A stretch of 64,000 nt of DNA, from the NCBI RefSeq assembly GCF_003003125.1, contig NZ_PVTZ01000012.1, forward strand, positions 30,255-94,254, in the 5' to 3' direction. Below are positions 17,384 to 25,930 of this stretch, one piece after another (positions within the stretch are counted from its first letter, which is position 1; the number at the start of each line of letters is the position of its first letter). The notes under the pieces were generated by a model. It did not search any database. It was given only the letters and a program-made list of their open reading frames with translations, and was not told where the DNA came from. Origin of the DNA: Laceyella sediminis (lineage in GTDB: Bacteria > Bacillota > Bacilli > Thermoactinomycetales > Thermoactinomycetaceae). A program made the translations under genes and the position numbers.

Positions 17384-17989
17384 TTACTTAACGGATAGAT
17401 TGAGATATGTTTCTGTGTAATGCAAGGTGTCTAACCACTCCCATTCGGTGACAGGGAAGCGGGTTAAGCAATTTTCAAGTAATCGTTTCAGGACAGGAGC
17501 GTTAGTTTCGGCCATTGCTTCTGTGCGGGCATCTTTGATCCAAAACAAGGGGATGAAAATATCTGTATTGATAAAGATGTTCATGCCCCACTCTTCGTCG
17601 GGTTCAAGATAGATAGTCAGATCTACGGCTCCACCTATAAGAACAGTGCGACCATGATCATCTACTCCGGTTGTGCTTAATGAGAAATTAAGTTTTCTAA
17701 CATCAGGATGTTTTTTTATAAATGCAATGAATTCTTCAGTTGGGGCTTTAGTTGTGATATGTAACTGATCGATTGGTTTAAATGCTCCTGTTCCTTGTAC
17801 ATTATATTGTTCAACAAATGCATCTTCGCCAATTGATTCAGTGGTGATTTCGACTCGACTGATATATCCGAAGTCATCTGCAATAGCGAATGCTTTCTGA
17901 ATTAGATCCATCATCGAGGTTTTGCTTTTGTCCAACTCGGCATAAATCGTTCCAAGTCCATAGTCATACCGCCAGACACGTCGTGCCAT
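17384..17989 (-). CDS. putative immunity protein (array member 5, first on the strand)
   Basis: 201 residues; MARRVWRYDYGLGTIYAEL start, IGEDAFVEQYNVQGTGAFKP, INTDIFIPLFWIKD, LKRLLENCLTRFPVTEWEW, YLNLSVK end. It is the 5'-most intact gene of the minus-strand array, so the array promoter should lie at 17990-18250, or with a lost toxin gene upstream. Confidence 0.7.
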   Translation of the reverse strand: MARRVWRYDYGLGTIYAELDKSKTSMMDLIQKAFAIADDFGYISRVEITTESIGEDAFVEQYNVQGTGAFKPIDQLHITTKAPTEEFIAFIKKHPDVRKLNFSLSTTGVDDHGRTVLIGGAVDLTIYLEPDEEWGMNIFINTDIFIPLFWIKDARTEAMAETNAPVLKRLLENCLTRFPVTEWEWLDTLHYTETYLNLSVK

Positions 17990-18046
17990 TTTTCATCACA
18001 TCTTTCTGTAAGGTTTCAATGACGGATTGTCTCATTAGTATATATA

Positions 18047-18199
18047 TTAGTTCCCGTTTTTTTCGACCAAGGCAAACTTGAGAATGAGCTCTTTTTCGTA
18101 ATACACCTGAACATTTTTATTGAAAGCACGAATAAAGGACACAGTGGTTTTTGCCAGGTCATCCTTGAATGTACTCCAAGCACTCAAGTCATATGTTCT
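18047..18199 (-). pseudogene. C-terminal coding remnant upstream of the immunity array
   Basis: 50 codons open to TAA (18047-18049), no start. It reads TYDLSAWSTFKDDLAKTTVS, FIRAFNKNVQVYYEKELILK, ending EKNGN. Coding character is good and it lies where a toxin 3' end would be expected, directly before immunity member 5. The family is not recognised. Confidence 0.4.
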
Positions 18200-18530
18200 C
18201 TACGCATTTAAAATTGTTAATTATATAACATATACAATTTATAATTATTTTGAATAAAGTTCAACGTGTTTATATATTGTGATCGTTTTTTGGAAAAAAA
18301 TAAATTATTGTGCGAAAAAGAATGGAGAGGAATTAATGAAGGTGGGCTGTTCATTAGATTGTGGAGATAGAAAAGGCTAAGCATACGAATAAATTCATGT
18401 TAGAATGACAAAATCAGTTATAATATATTTGTTTTTATAACAATCAGTATTGCATGCATAGATTTTCTTTGCAATACAACGGTTGTTAAATGTATCTTGA
18501 TACAAAGATGCAGTGGGAGTGGAGGATAGC
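18200..18530. other. AT-rich intergenic region
   Basis: About 330 bases, AT-rich, between the minus-strand array and the plus-strand DUF1294 gene. No gene seen. Runs such as TTATAATATATTTG near 18417-18430 could act as promoter elements for the gene at 18531. Confidence 0.35.
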
Positions 18531-19457
18531 ATGATGTCACGAGATCCAGGTGTATCACGTTTTCATGGATGTCTATTTATGTTTTTAGCCATCTGTGTTG
18601 TTTCGATCATCTTTCCGCTGGTATTGTTTTTTTTCTTTTTCAATGGAATGGGACCGACTGTGTTTTTCTATGTCATCCCTGTATTATATGTCATCTTTAT
18701 TAATGTGTACTGTTTCCTCCTGGTGGGGCGGGAGCGGAATCAAGAATCAATTGAAGAAGAAGAACGGTTGAGAACTTTTGCCTATTTCCGACCTTCCGGA
18801 GGGCGTCTGTTTTTATGGTCTCTGCTCGGTGGGGCATTGGGAACCTTAATCGGGCGGATGGTCTTCAAGTATCAAACACATGACAAATTGTTTAAGTGGG
18901 GCCTTGTTTTTCTCTTGTTTTTGAATGTGGGAGGATGTGTGCAAGTGTTTAGCATCCTTGGTGTAGCAAGCGATTATTTTATAGAGGAAGACAAACGTGC
19001 GCAACAACATGAACAATGGGTAAACTCGAAGGAAGTTGCCCACACCTTGGTGCAAGTGATAAACACCTATGTCAAGCAAAAAGAAGATGCCATTAATCGG
19101 CGTGATCCTTCCCTGATGAAGAATGTTGACTGGGAAGCGTATGAAATGGACAAGCTGCGGTTGAAAATCGAGAACGCCGACCCAGGGTTACGCATAGATA
19201 TTAAAGGCACCAAGATCTATTTGGATGGGAAAGTGAACGCTACATACAGCGGAAATGAAGAGTTTTCTGTCATTGTCGAAATGATGCAAACATTCCGCGA
19301 TCCCTCCGATTCTTTCGATGGAGATCCAGTGCGAGAGATTCACCTTTATTATGATAAGAATCAACAAAAATGGATAATCAATAATGATGTGTCCACTGAC
19401 AGAACGATCGCTGTGGCCGAGCAAAAAGGAAAGCCGGTAGTAACTTCTTTTGATTGA
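18531..19457 (+). CDS. DUF1294-domain membrane protein with extracytoplasmic tail
   Basis: 308 residues from ATG 18531 (GGAGG at 18521-18525). Two hydrophobic segments at residues 13-70, then the DUF1294 block FLWSLLGGALGTLIGRMVF followed by KYQTHDKLFKWG and a further hydrophobic pair. From residue 150 on it is a hydrophilic mixed alpha/beta domain with the stretch TKIYLDGKVNATYSGNEEF. DUF1294 is usually a protein of about 90 residues; the 160-residue tail is unusual. Function unknown. Confidence 0.7.
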   Translation: MMSRDPGVSRFHGCLFMFLAICVVSIIFPLVLFFFFFNGMGPTVFFYVIPVLYVIFINVYCFLLVGRERNQESIEEEERLRTFAYFRPSGGRLFLWSLLGGALGTLIGRMVFKYQTHDKLFKWGLVFLLFLNVGGCVQVFSILGVASDYFIEEDKRAQQHEQWVNSKEVAHTLVQVINTYVKQKEDAINRRDPSLMKNVDWEAYEMDKLRLKIENADPGLRIDIKGTKIYLDGKVNATYSGNEEFSVIVEMMQTFRDPSDSFDGDPVREIHLYYDKNQQKWIINNDVSTDRTIAVAEQKGKPVVTSFD

Positions 19458-19886
19458 TGTACATCTGGTACAAGTGTAGTGGACATGTAGAAAGAAGCAG
19501 AAAAGGTAAATTGAGAGAAGAATCTTATATCATAAATGGGAAGGAGGTGTATAGTTTACAATCTACGACCACCAGTAGTAAACCTTGTACCCAATGAGCC
19601 TTTTCAGGCTTTGAAGTGATGAAAAGGTTTTTGAATGTGGCTTCTTCAGCTGTTTTTATTCATTAGGCGGTCTCCTAGGCATATACCCATATCATTTCAA
19701 AAAAAATCCTTTATTAGCGCAATCGCTCGATTTGACTGGTCAGTCTAGTTTAGAGCCTGTTCTGTAGCGCCTAAAAATGGTAATAAACGGAATGAAAGGG
19801 TGATTTTGTTCGTGTGTTTTTGGGGATCTTCCCTTACACTGGTTCAAGGGATATGATGACCCCTGTTACTGCGGGAGGCGGAAGGT
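19458..19886. other. intergenic region with a possible terminator
   Basis: About 430 bases without a gene. Around 19578-19637 AACCTT pairs with AAGGTTTTT, enclosing a smaller GAGCCTTTTCAGGCTT hairpin. This could end the DUF1294 transcript. The next gene has its site GGGAGGCGGAAGG at 19873-19885. Confidence 0.4.
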
Positions 19887-20771
19887 ATGAAACGTCAAGG
19901 ACTTATTTGGTTATTATCCGGTTTGATTCTATTGATCGTGATGGCGGGATGTAGCTCGTTGGCGGGTGCCAAGAGTGACGTCACTTTGCGCATGGGCGTT
20001 GTACCCAAAGGGGATCCGGCGGAGATGCGCGAGCGTTATGAAAGCCTTATTGCTTATTTGGAGAAAGAGCTGAGCGTTGACATTGAATTGTATATGCCGA
20101 ACAATTATGACGGCGTGATTGCGGCGATGAAGGAGCGGAAGATTGATTTCGCGCTGTTTGGCTCTTATTCTTATGTGAAAGCGGAGAAAGAAATCGGCGC
20201 CGTTCCTTTGGTGATGGAATCATATCCACAAACGGGAAGCGGATACCGTAGTTTGATCGTCACCCGCCGGGGCAATGGCATCACTTCGATTGCAGACTTG
20301 CGGGACAAGCCGTTTGCTTTTGTGGATCGCACTTCCACATCCGGCTTTTTGATGCCCAATGCCTACTTTCAATTATTGCATATCCAGTCGCACCAATTCT
20401 TCAGTGAAGCGCGGTTCATGGGAAGTCATGACGCGGTGGCGAAAGCGGTGAAGAGCGGCCGGGCTGTGGCAGGGGCGCTGGACAATCAATCCTATGAGCA
20501 AATGCTGAAAAGCGGAGAGATCAGCCCAGATGATTTGACCATTCTTTGGAAATCAGAGTTAATTCCTGGCTCACCCATTGCTGCCCACCCGGAGATGGAT
20601 GCCCAGTTGCGGGCGAAGTTGACCGAAGCATTGCTTACGGCTCACACCCGCGAACCAGATGCGGTGGAGGATTTGGGGTTGGCCAAATATGTTAAAGCGG
20701 ATCGCGGGATGTATCAGTCTGTACGTGATGCGATGTTTTTGATTGACGCAGGCTATACGTTAAATCGATAG
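19887..20771 (+). CDS. PhnD-like phosphate/phosphonate-type substrate-binding lipoprotein
   Basis: 294 residues. Signal peptide with lipobox VMAGC (Cys22), so lipid-anchored outside. The body is a periplasmic-binding-protein fold of the PhnD/PBP-like_2 family: LRMGVVPKGDPAEMRERYES, LIAYLEKELSVDIELYM, ALFGSYSYVKA, FAFVDRTSTSGFLMPNAYF and FMGSHDAVAKAVKSGRAVAG. Such proteins bind phosphonate, phosphite or other oxyanions for an ABC importer. No phnC/phnE genes are adjacent; it is an orphan receptor, so the ligand is uncertain. Confidence 0.85.
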   Translation: MKRQGLIWLLSGLILLIVMAGCSSLAGAKSDVTLRMGVVPKGDPAEMRERYESLIAYLEKELSVDIELYMPNNYDGVIAAMKERKIDFALFGSYSYVKAEKEIGAVPLVMESYPQTGSGYRSLIVTRRGNGITSIADLRDKPFAFVDRTSTSGFLMPNAYFQLLHIQSHQFFSEARFMGSHDAVAKAVKSGRAVAGALDNQSYEQMLKSGEISPDDLTILWKSELIPGSPIAAHPEMDAQLRAKLTEALLTAHTREPDAVEDLGLAKYVKADRGMYQSVRDAMFLIDAGYTLNR

Positions 20772-20885
20772 TTTTAGTGAGGCGGCAAGCGGGAATATGG
20801 TCTTGTCGCCTTGTTCTATGCGCTTGTCCCATAGTAATGCCCATCCCCCATATGGTTTGCTGGTGGGAAGCGTGACCGGAACATA

Positions 20886-20918
20886 GGCACTCATCCAATA
20901 AGGAAAGAGTGCCTTTTC
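20886..20918 (+). terminator. Rho-independent terminator
   Basis: GGCACTC (20886-20892) pairs with GAGTGCC (20907-20913), then TTTT. Confidence 0.75.
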
Positions 20919-21010
20919 ATTCTTTATTTTAATTTTTGCAACTGTTTTCAGTTTGGTTTTCTGCTAAGATGAAGAAATGTCAGGAGAAACATGGAAAAGG
21001 AGTGAGTACG

Positions 21011-22291
21011 ATGGGCCGTCGCTTTGTGTCGGATGATATCAATGATGATTTGATGCAAGATAAGGCTGAAGATGAGCTTGAGTACAAACCGGTAAATCGG
21101 GACAAGCCGAAGCGCAAGCGTTTGAAGCGCTTTTTTTCGTTTTTGTTCGGGGTGATTCTCATTCCTACGGTGATGTCGATCGTATTGACGGCATACGAGG
21201 GAAAAGCGAAAGAATGGGTATGGGATCTGTTGGGGATAGAACAGGCGAAAGAAACCGAGATGGATCAATTGAAACGATTGGTTAAGGATGGGAACTTGAT
21301 CCATTACGATTGCGGCGTGTTGGGCTCTACCGTGCGCGGCGTGGTGGACAACTGTGGTGAACCCGCATTGAGTAGAAGAACGATCTTATCTGATGCGATA
21401 ACTCAAACTCTGGGCTATCAAAAAGGCGATCATCATATCATTTTACTTGATTTTAATAATGAGAGATTGAAACGGATATCTGTGATCGACAACATGTTTC
21501 TGTCGACGACGTTGGACGATATCAGGCGCACGTTTGGCGTAACAAATAATAAGCCGTTTGAATTCGAGAAAACAGAGGGCAAAGAGAAAATTAAAACGCA
21601 GACATTCACATACAACATGGAAGGCGGACAAGAATTAAAATTTACTGTTCGCAAGGATAACAAAAAGTTGTTACAAATCGATTTAGAAGATCCCAAACAA
21701 TACCCTTATATCAAGAAGTATGACCCATTTAACCGAGTTCATCGGGCGCCTGCTCACAAAGAAGCGAGAGGTGGCATGGATGCGGTGGTCAAGTTGAAGG
21801 CGGCCTTTGACAAAGGGGATATGATTAACTACGACTGCGGCCCGTTGGGAAGCAGTTTGGCAGAGGTGTACAAGAAGTGCGGCGCCCTCGTTTCTGCAAA
21901 AGGCTACGACATGGGAGAAGAAACCCAATATGTGAATTGGGCCTTCAAAAACAGAGAGATCAAGACCAAGTTTTATCGTGGGGTGTTGGCTTCCATTTCT
22001 GTGAACACCTTCTCTTATTCGGAGAAAAATTTTAAAACGGTGGAGAGACCTTCGCTCGCCATTACGCCGGAACAAGTGAAGCAAGTGTTTGGTAAGCCAA
22101 TGCAGGAGAAAGAGAGCACGTTGTTTGATACCAAATCCTTTTATCTTACATACAAGATAGATGGGAAAGAGATTACTTTCTCTTTCAGCGATAACAAGTG
22201 CCAAGACATTTGGTTACGCCGAGCCGATATGTTTGAGCCGAATTTTGGCTATATCAAAAGGGAGTTTAAAGAGAAACAAACCTATCGCTAA
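21011..22291 (+). CDS. membrane-anchored protein with two DUF4309-like repeats (paralogue 1)
   Basis: 426 residues from ATG 21011 (AAAAGGAG at about 20995-21002). A short acidic, then basic N-terminus is followed by one transmembrane segment (FFSFLFGVILIPTVMSIVL, about residues 39-57). The outside part holds two related modules, beginning LIHYDCGVLGSTVRGVVDNC and MINYDCGPLGSSLAEVYKKC. Each has two cysteines that could pair. The LGS-V-CG pattern resembles DUF4309 (YjgB-like) modules. Function unknown. The next gene is a paralogue 21 bases downstream, in the same operon. Confidence 0.65.
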   Translation: MGRRFVSDDINDDLMQDKAEDELEYKPVNRDKPKRKRLKRFFSFLFGVILIPTVMSIVLTAYEGKAKEWVWDLLGIEQAKETEMDQLKRLVKDGNLIHYDCGVLGSTVRGVVDNCGEPALSRRTILSDAITQTLGYQKGDHHIILLDFNNERLKRISVIDNMFLSTTLDDIRRTFGVTNNKPFEFEKTEGKEKIKTQTFTYNMEGGQELKFTVRKDNKKLLQIDLEDPKQYPYIKKYDPFNRVHRAPAHKEARGGMDAVVKLKAAFDKGDMINYDCGPLGSSLAEVYKKCGALVSAKGYDMGEETQYVNWAFKNREIKTKFYRGVLASISVNTFSYSEKNFKTVERPSLAITPEQVKQVFGKPMQEKESTLFDTKSFYLTYKIDGKEITFSFSDNKCQDIWLRRADMFEPNFGYIKREFKEKQTYR

Positions 22292-22312
22292 TGGCAAGGG
22301 AGGGAAATGATC

Positions 22313-23413
22313 ATGTCGAAAAAAAGGAAATGGTTGTCCGCGATCTTTGGCGTGCTGTTGATCCCAGGGATCTTGAGTGTAATTTTGATTGCGTTCGAGG
22401 ACCAAACCAACCAATGGGTGATGCAGATTGCCGGAAATGAGCCGGTAGAGGTGAAGACCAAACGATTGGCACAGAAGAATGAATTGATCTACGGCGATTG
22501 CGGCGCACTGGGGGATCGCTTAGAAGATGTGATGAAAGAGTGCCCAAACTATGTGTACCAATTGCGTTCGCAATCAACGACTGCCCCGTTTGAATTGAGA
22601 CATGAAGTGCGGATCAAAGGGGAAGCAGGTCGGACGGTGTCGTATTTCTTCACCAACCAAGTGCTGACGGAGATGGAAGTAACTGATCCTGCTTTCGCAC
22701 AGGTGACTTTCAATAAGGTGAAAAAAGAATTTAATGACACGAAACACAATGGCCTTAATGATGAAGTGAGCGAATATGCCTATCCTGTGGGCAAGAACAA
22801 AGTGACCTTCGTGTATGATCCAGACAAGCGGTTGTTGCGCACAATCCGCTTGGAAGGAAGCAGCATCAGACCTAAGGGGGAGAACAAATCCGTTCCGGCT
22901 TTGCAAAAGGAATACAAAGCGAGCCCAGATAAAGAGTTGCCCCTGGCTGGTGGGGAACCCGCAGCGCAAAAGCTGAAGCAATACATGCAAGCTGGGGATT
23001 TGCCAGCGTATGGTTGCGGCGCTTTGGGTACTACTTATGACCAGGTACTGACCACCTGCGGCAAGGACTTGGTGTATGAAGAGCAAGATAAAGAGCAGAA
23101 AATCAAACGCATCGGCTATGAATACAAGAATCAAGCGATCAGATTAACTTTCCACGAAGACAGACTCACCCGAATCGAAGTGGAGCAAAAGGATAAACCT
23201 TGGAAAATTGCAGGAGTGAATAAGGTATTTGGCAATCCGGTCAAAAGAGAAGTGAAACAATCTTACTACCAATTGGGCCAACATGTGGTGGTGCTCAGCT
23301 ACAATGATACGATGCAATTGAACAAAGTGGCCGTCGCCGATGCGAAGTGGCACAAGCAAGAATTGCAAAAGAAAAAATCAGATGAATTCAATCTGGAAGA
23401 CTTGATCTTTTAG
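22313..23413 (+). CDS. membrane-anchored protein with two DUF4309-like repeats (paralogue 2)
   Basis: 366 residues from ATG 22313 (GGGAGGG at 22298-22304; the ATG at 22307 is too close). Same plan as the upstream protein: N-terminal anchor (FGVLLIPGILSVILIAFEDQ), then LIYGDCGALGDRLEDVMKEC and, after residue 220, LPAYGCGALGTTYDQVLTTC. It arose by tandem duplication of the neighbour. A terminator follows. Confidence 0.65.
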   Translation: MSKKRKWLSAIFGVLLIPGILSVILIAFEDQTNQWVMQIAGNEPVEVKTKRLAQKNELIYGDCGALGDRLEDVMKECPNYVYQLRSQSTTAPFELRHEVRIKGEAGRTVSYFFTNQVLTEMEVTDPAFAQVTFNKVKKEFNDTKHNGLNDEVSEYAYPVGKNKVTFVYDPDKRLLRTIRLEGSSIRPKGENKSVPALQKEYKASPDKELPLAGGEPAAQKLKQYMQAGDLPAYGCGALGTTYDQVLTTCGKDLVYEEQDKEQKIKRIGYEYKNQAIRLTFHEDRLTRIEVEQKDKPWKIAGVNKVFGNPVKREVKQSYYQLGQHVVVLSYNDTMQLNKVAVADAKWHKQELQKKKSDEFNLEDLIF

Positions 23414-23416
23414 CAA

Positions 23417-23456
23417 AAAGCCCACGGTAGGTTGTTCCGTGGGCTTTGGCTTTTTT
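23417..23456 (+). terminator. Rho-independent terminator
   Basis: AAAGCCCACGG (23417-23427) pairs with CCGTGGGCTTT (23437-23447), then a T run. Confidence 0.85.
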
Positions 23457-23500
23457 ATTGTTCGTTATAATTTAAACATTACTATGTCAACTAGGCTGAA

Positions 23501-24280
23501 TTATGTGATTGCTATCACCGTCGGCGTATAATCGATCAGCAACATGCCGCGCTCTGCGATGCTACCGTTGGGGCCGCAAGTGACAGGGCTGACATAGTGG
23601 CTGACCATCCTGTCGCAAACGCCGTAGGAGTCCAGTGGTTCGGTCAAGGTGAATCGCGTGTGAACCAGATGTTCCGGAACCTCATCCAACTGCTTGCCAG
23701 TACAGTCGGGATGGGCAATGGCATTAAGGCCACCCTTCACATTGCGGTATGTGATAAGATGAGCAAATGTGAACGGCTCGCCGTCCTGATGGATGTGGTT
23801 GGGGGATGCGAATGCTTCTTCACCTGGTTTCACAAGAAAATTGACCAAATGCACACCGACATGAATGGGCATCACCAAGTCGCGCGCTTCCCAAAACGTT
23901 TGCTCGTAATCATGGAGGATGATGTTATGTAACAGGGGATTGGCCTTGGTCGCTTCAGACAGCGGTGCGAATGCCCGGTAGGTATCCACATGCTCGGCAT
24001 TAAAGGTCCCTTGAAAATATTCGCAGACTTCCACGCCATCTTCCCGAATATGGTTTGGTAGCCAGTAAAACGTGCTATCCCATGGCAAGATAATAGCCCG
24101 GGAATAGCGGCGGAAACGTGTGTGATTTGGAGCATAAGGATCAGGCGGCAGATCGGCGAACGCCTGTTGCAATTGTGACAACTCTTCCCCCAGTGTCGGA
24201 TATGACCACATTTGTTTAAGGTCGAAACGAATGAACCCGTTTTCTTGTAATGGTTTAGATTGAGTGAGTAACTTTTCCAT
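23501..24280 (-). CDS. Fe(II)/2-oxoglutarate dioxygenase of the L-isoleucine dioxygenase type
   Basis: 259 residues. The metal site is HIHQDGEPF (HxD) in the middle with the distal His in VSHYVSPVTCG. TYRNVKGGLNAI matches the NVxGG element of the 2OG-Fe_Oxy_2 family (PF10014), which includes the L-isoleucine 4-hydroxylase of Bacillus thuringiensis. The length fits. It probably hydroxylates a free aliphatic amino acid; the exact substrate cannot be read off. Single gene, ribosome site AGGAGG upstream on the minus strand (24285-24295). Confidence 0.8.
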   Translation of the reverse strand: MEKLLTQSKPLQENGFIRFDLKQMWSYPTLGEELSQLQQAFADLPPDPYAPNHTRFRRYSRAIILPWDSTFYWLPNHIREDGVEVCEYFQGTFNAEHVDTYRAFAPLSEATKANPLLHNIILHDYEQTFWEARDLVMPIHVGVHLVNFLVKPGEEAFASPNHIHQDGEPFTFAHLITYRNVKGGLNAIAHPDCTGKQLDEVPEHLVHTRFTLTEPLDSYGVCDRMVSHYVSPVTCGPNGSIAERGMLLIDYTPTVIAIT

Positions 24281-24472
24281 GTCGACAAACCTCCTGTAAG
24301 CATCATACCATGCCGCTTAGATGCAGAGGGGAATTTTGCGAAGTCTGAATCTTGGGATGATGAGAGGAGCCTGCTGTGATGGCAGGAAGAAGCGAGGTGG
24401 GTAGATAATATGTTTGTATGAAAGGCTTTGTTAGTGGAATAAAATAACTTTCCCGGAATGGGTATTTTGTTG
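24281..24472. other. intergenic region before tRNA-Ala
   Basis: About 190 bases. Contains the upstream part of the dioxygenase promoter region. No gene seen. Confidence 0.4.
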
Positions 24473-24501
24473 TTGACATGGGTGTTCCATCTGGATACAA
24501 T
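24473..24501 (+). promoter_or_regulatory. sigma-A promoter of tRNA-Ala
   Basis: TTGACA (24473-24478), 17-base spacer, TACAAT (24496-24501), 23 bases before the mature tRNA 5' end. Confidence 0.85.
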
Positions 24502-24524
24502 AACTATTGTAGTCAATTGAATAC

Positions 24525-24600
24525 GGGGCATTAGCTCAGCTGGGAGAGCGCTACACTGGCAGTGTAGAGGTCAGCGGTTCGAGCCCGCTATGCTCCACCA
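24525..24600 (+). tRNA. tRNA-Ala (anticodon GGC)
   Basis: 76 nt with encoded CCA. The acceptor GGGGCAT pairs with ATGCTCC, the D-stem is GCTC/GAGC, the anticodon stem CTACA/TGTAG encloses loop CTGGCAG, and the T arm is AGCGG TTCGAGC CCGCT. Its 3' 48 bases are the left copy of the integration repeat, so the gene is intact because the element carries the missing end. Confidence 0.95.
24553..24600 (+). repeat. attL: 48-bp direct repeat, left copy
   Basis: ACACTGGCAG...CTCCACCA, identical over 48 bases to 36747-36794. It covers the anticodon loop to CCA of tRNA-Ala, a classic tyrosine-integrase crossover region. Confidence 0.93.
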
Positions 24601-24617
24601 CACGGTTTAAAAGCGTT

Positions 24618-24685
24618 GGTGTACCGTTATTTTACCGGAGTGTTAACGTTCATTCACTCGGTAAGGTAGCGGTACACCTTTTTTT
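24618..24685 (+). terminator. long hairpin terminator just inside the element
   Basis: GGTGTACCG (24618-24626) pairs with CGGTACACC (24670-24678). An inner stem TTACCGGAGTG/CACTCGGTAA has one bulge, and seven T follow. It should stop read-through from the tRNA promoter into int. Confidence 0.85.
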
Positions 24686-24692
24686 GTGCCGT

Positions 24693-24742
24693 CCTTAACC
24701 CTCTTGACACGTTATTTGCGCGTGTTAAGGGGGGTTTTTTTG
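24693..24742 (+). promoter_or_regulatory. second hairpin overlapping the int ribosome binding site
   Basis: CCCTCTTGACACG (24699-24711) pairs with CGTGTTAAGGGGG (24721-24733) with wobbles; alternatively CCTTAAC (24693-24699) pairs with GTTAAGG (24724-24730). Seven T follow. The AAGGGGGG in the 3' arm is also the only ribosome site for the int start, so folding would both terminate transcription and hide the site. Confidence 0.5.
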
Positions 24743-25765
24743 TTGCCGAAAAACGGAAGACGCGGCCGCGCGAAGCTAGAGCGGGCGTTAAGTCGTTCTA
24801 ATGAAACGTTAGCAAGCCTACCGGAACTATTCGAAATGTACATTTACGCCAAACAAGCGGAGGGCACCGCGAAAGGCACGTTAACTAACAAGCGGCTAGC
24901 CGTTAACAAGTTCTTACAGTTCGTCGAAGACAACGGACATCAAGACGTATCATTGCGGGCGTTAAGCGTTCAGACCGTTCGGGAGTTCATTTCCTATCTA
25001 CGGTATAACCACGTAAAACACGAAAATAACCAATTTGTCGATGACGACTATAAAACGGCGGGTTTATCGCCTTCCACGGTTAACACGCATTTGAAACATT
25101 TGCGCGATTTCTTTAACTTCCTAAAATCCGAAAAATACACCGATGACAACCCTTTCCATGCTGTCAAGCTCGTTAAAGAACCCGTGGACGCGGTAGAGGC
25201 GCTAACGATGGATGAAATAAAGCGGCTGGTACGCATTCCTGATACTAAGCGATTCGCTGGATTTCGGGATTACGTTCTAATCGTTCTACTACTAGACACC
25301 GGGTTGAGAATCAGTGAGGCACTCGCGCTTACCGCTGATGATATCGACTTTAAGACACAAAACATTACCGTTAAAGCCGAGAACGCTAAGAGCGGTAAAT
25401 TCCGGTTCGTACCGTTCAGCCCCAAGACCGGGCGGTTACTAAAAGAGCTAATAGCCGAGGTAAAGGAAATAGATTGCGTTTATCTGTTCTGCACGGTCTA
25501 CGGGAATCCGCTAGAACGGGAGATATTCCGCAAGCGATTAAAGAGGTACGCGGAAGAAGCGGGGATTACGCGGAAAGTATCGCCGCACGTTCTACGTCAT
25601 AGCTTTGCGACGCAATACCTTCTGAATAACGGCGACGTAATGTCATTGCAGAAGATTCTAGGTCATTCTTCCATCTCAATGGTTCGGCGATATGTACAGA
25701 TGACCGACGCGGACATATCGAAGACACACGCCAAGTTTTCGCCTATACAAAATATCCGAGTTTAG
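24743..25765 (+). CDS. int: tyrosine recombinase (integrase) of the element
   Basis: 340 residues from TTG 24743; AAGGGGGG at 24727-24734 gives a spacing of 8. The longer frame back to 24686 would run through two terminator hairpins. N-terminal core-binding domain about residues 20-140, catalytic domain after TMDEIKRLV. Catalytic residues: Arg in TGLRISEALAL, HVLRH, LGHSS and the Tyr in VRRYVQM. Complete XerC/D-like integrase that would recombine the tRNA-Ala repeats. Adjacent to attL, as expected. Confidence 0.9.
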   Translation: MPKNGRRGRAKLERALSRSNETLASLPELFEMYIYAKQAEGTAKGTLTNKRLAVNKFLQFVEDNGHQDVSLRALSVQTVREFISYLRYNHVKHENNQFVDDDYKTAGLSPSTVNTHLKHLRDFFNFLKSEKYTDDNPFHAVKLVKEPVDAVEALTMDEIKRLVRIPDTKRFAGFRDYVLIVLLLDTGLRISEALALTADDIDFKTQNITVKAENAKSGKFRFVPFSPKTGRLLKELIAEVKEIDCVYLFCTVYGNPLEREIFRKRLKRYAEEAGITRKVSPHVLRHSFATQYLLNNGDVMSLQKILGHSSISMVRRYVQMTDADISKTHAKFSPIQNIRV

Positions 25766-25930
25766 CCATTCAGACATAAAAAAAGCGCCGAGCATAAGCC
25801 CGACGACACACAACGACACAAAACACATTAAAGAGGTTTTTATTATAGCAAGTGGGCGGGATATGCTTCAATACCGCTACACTAATAATCGTGTGTTAGT
25901 CGGGGCTCTCGGTAAAGGGGAGCCGACAGC

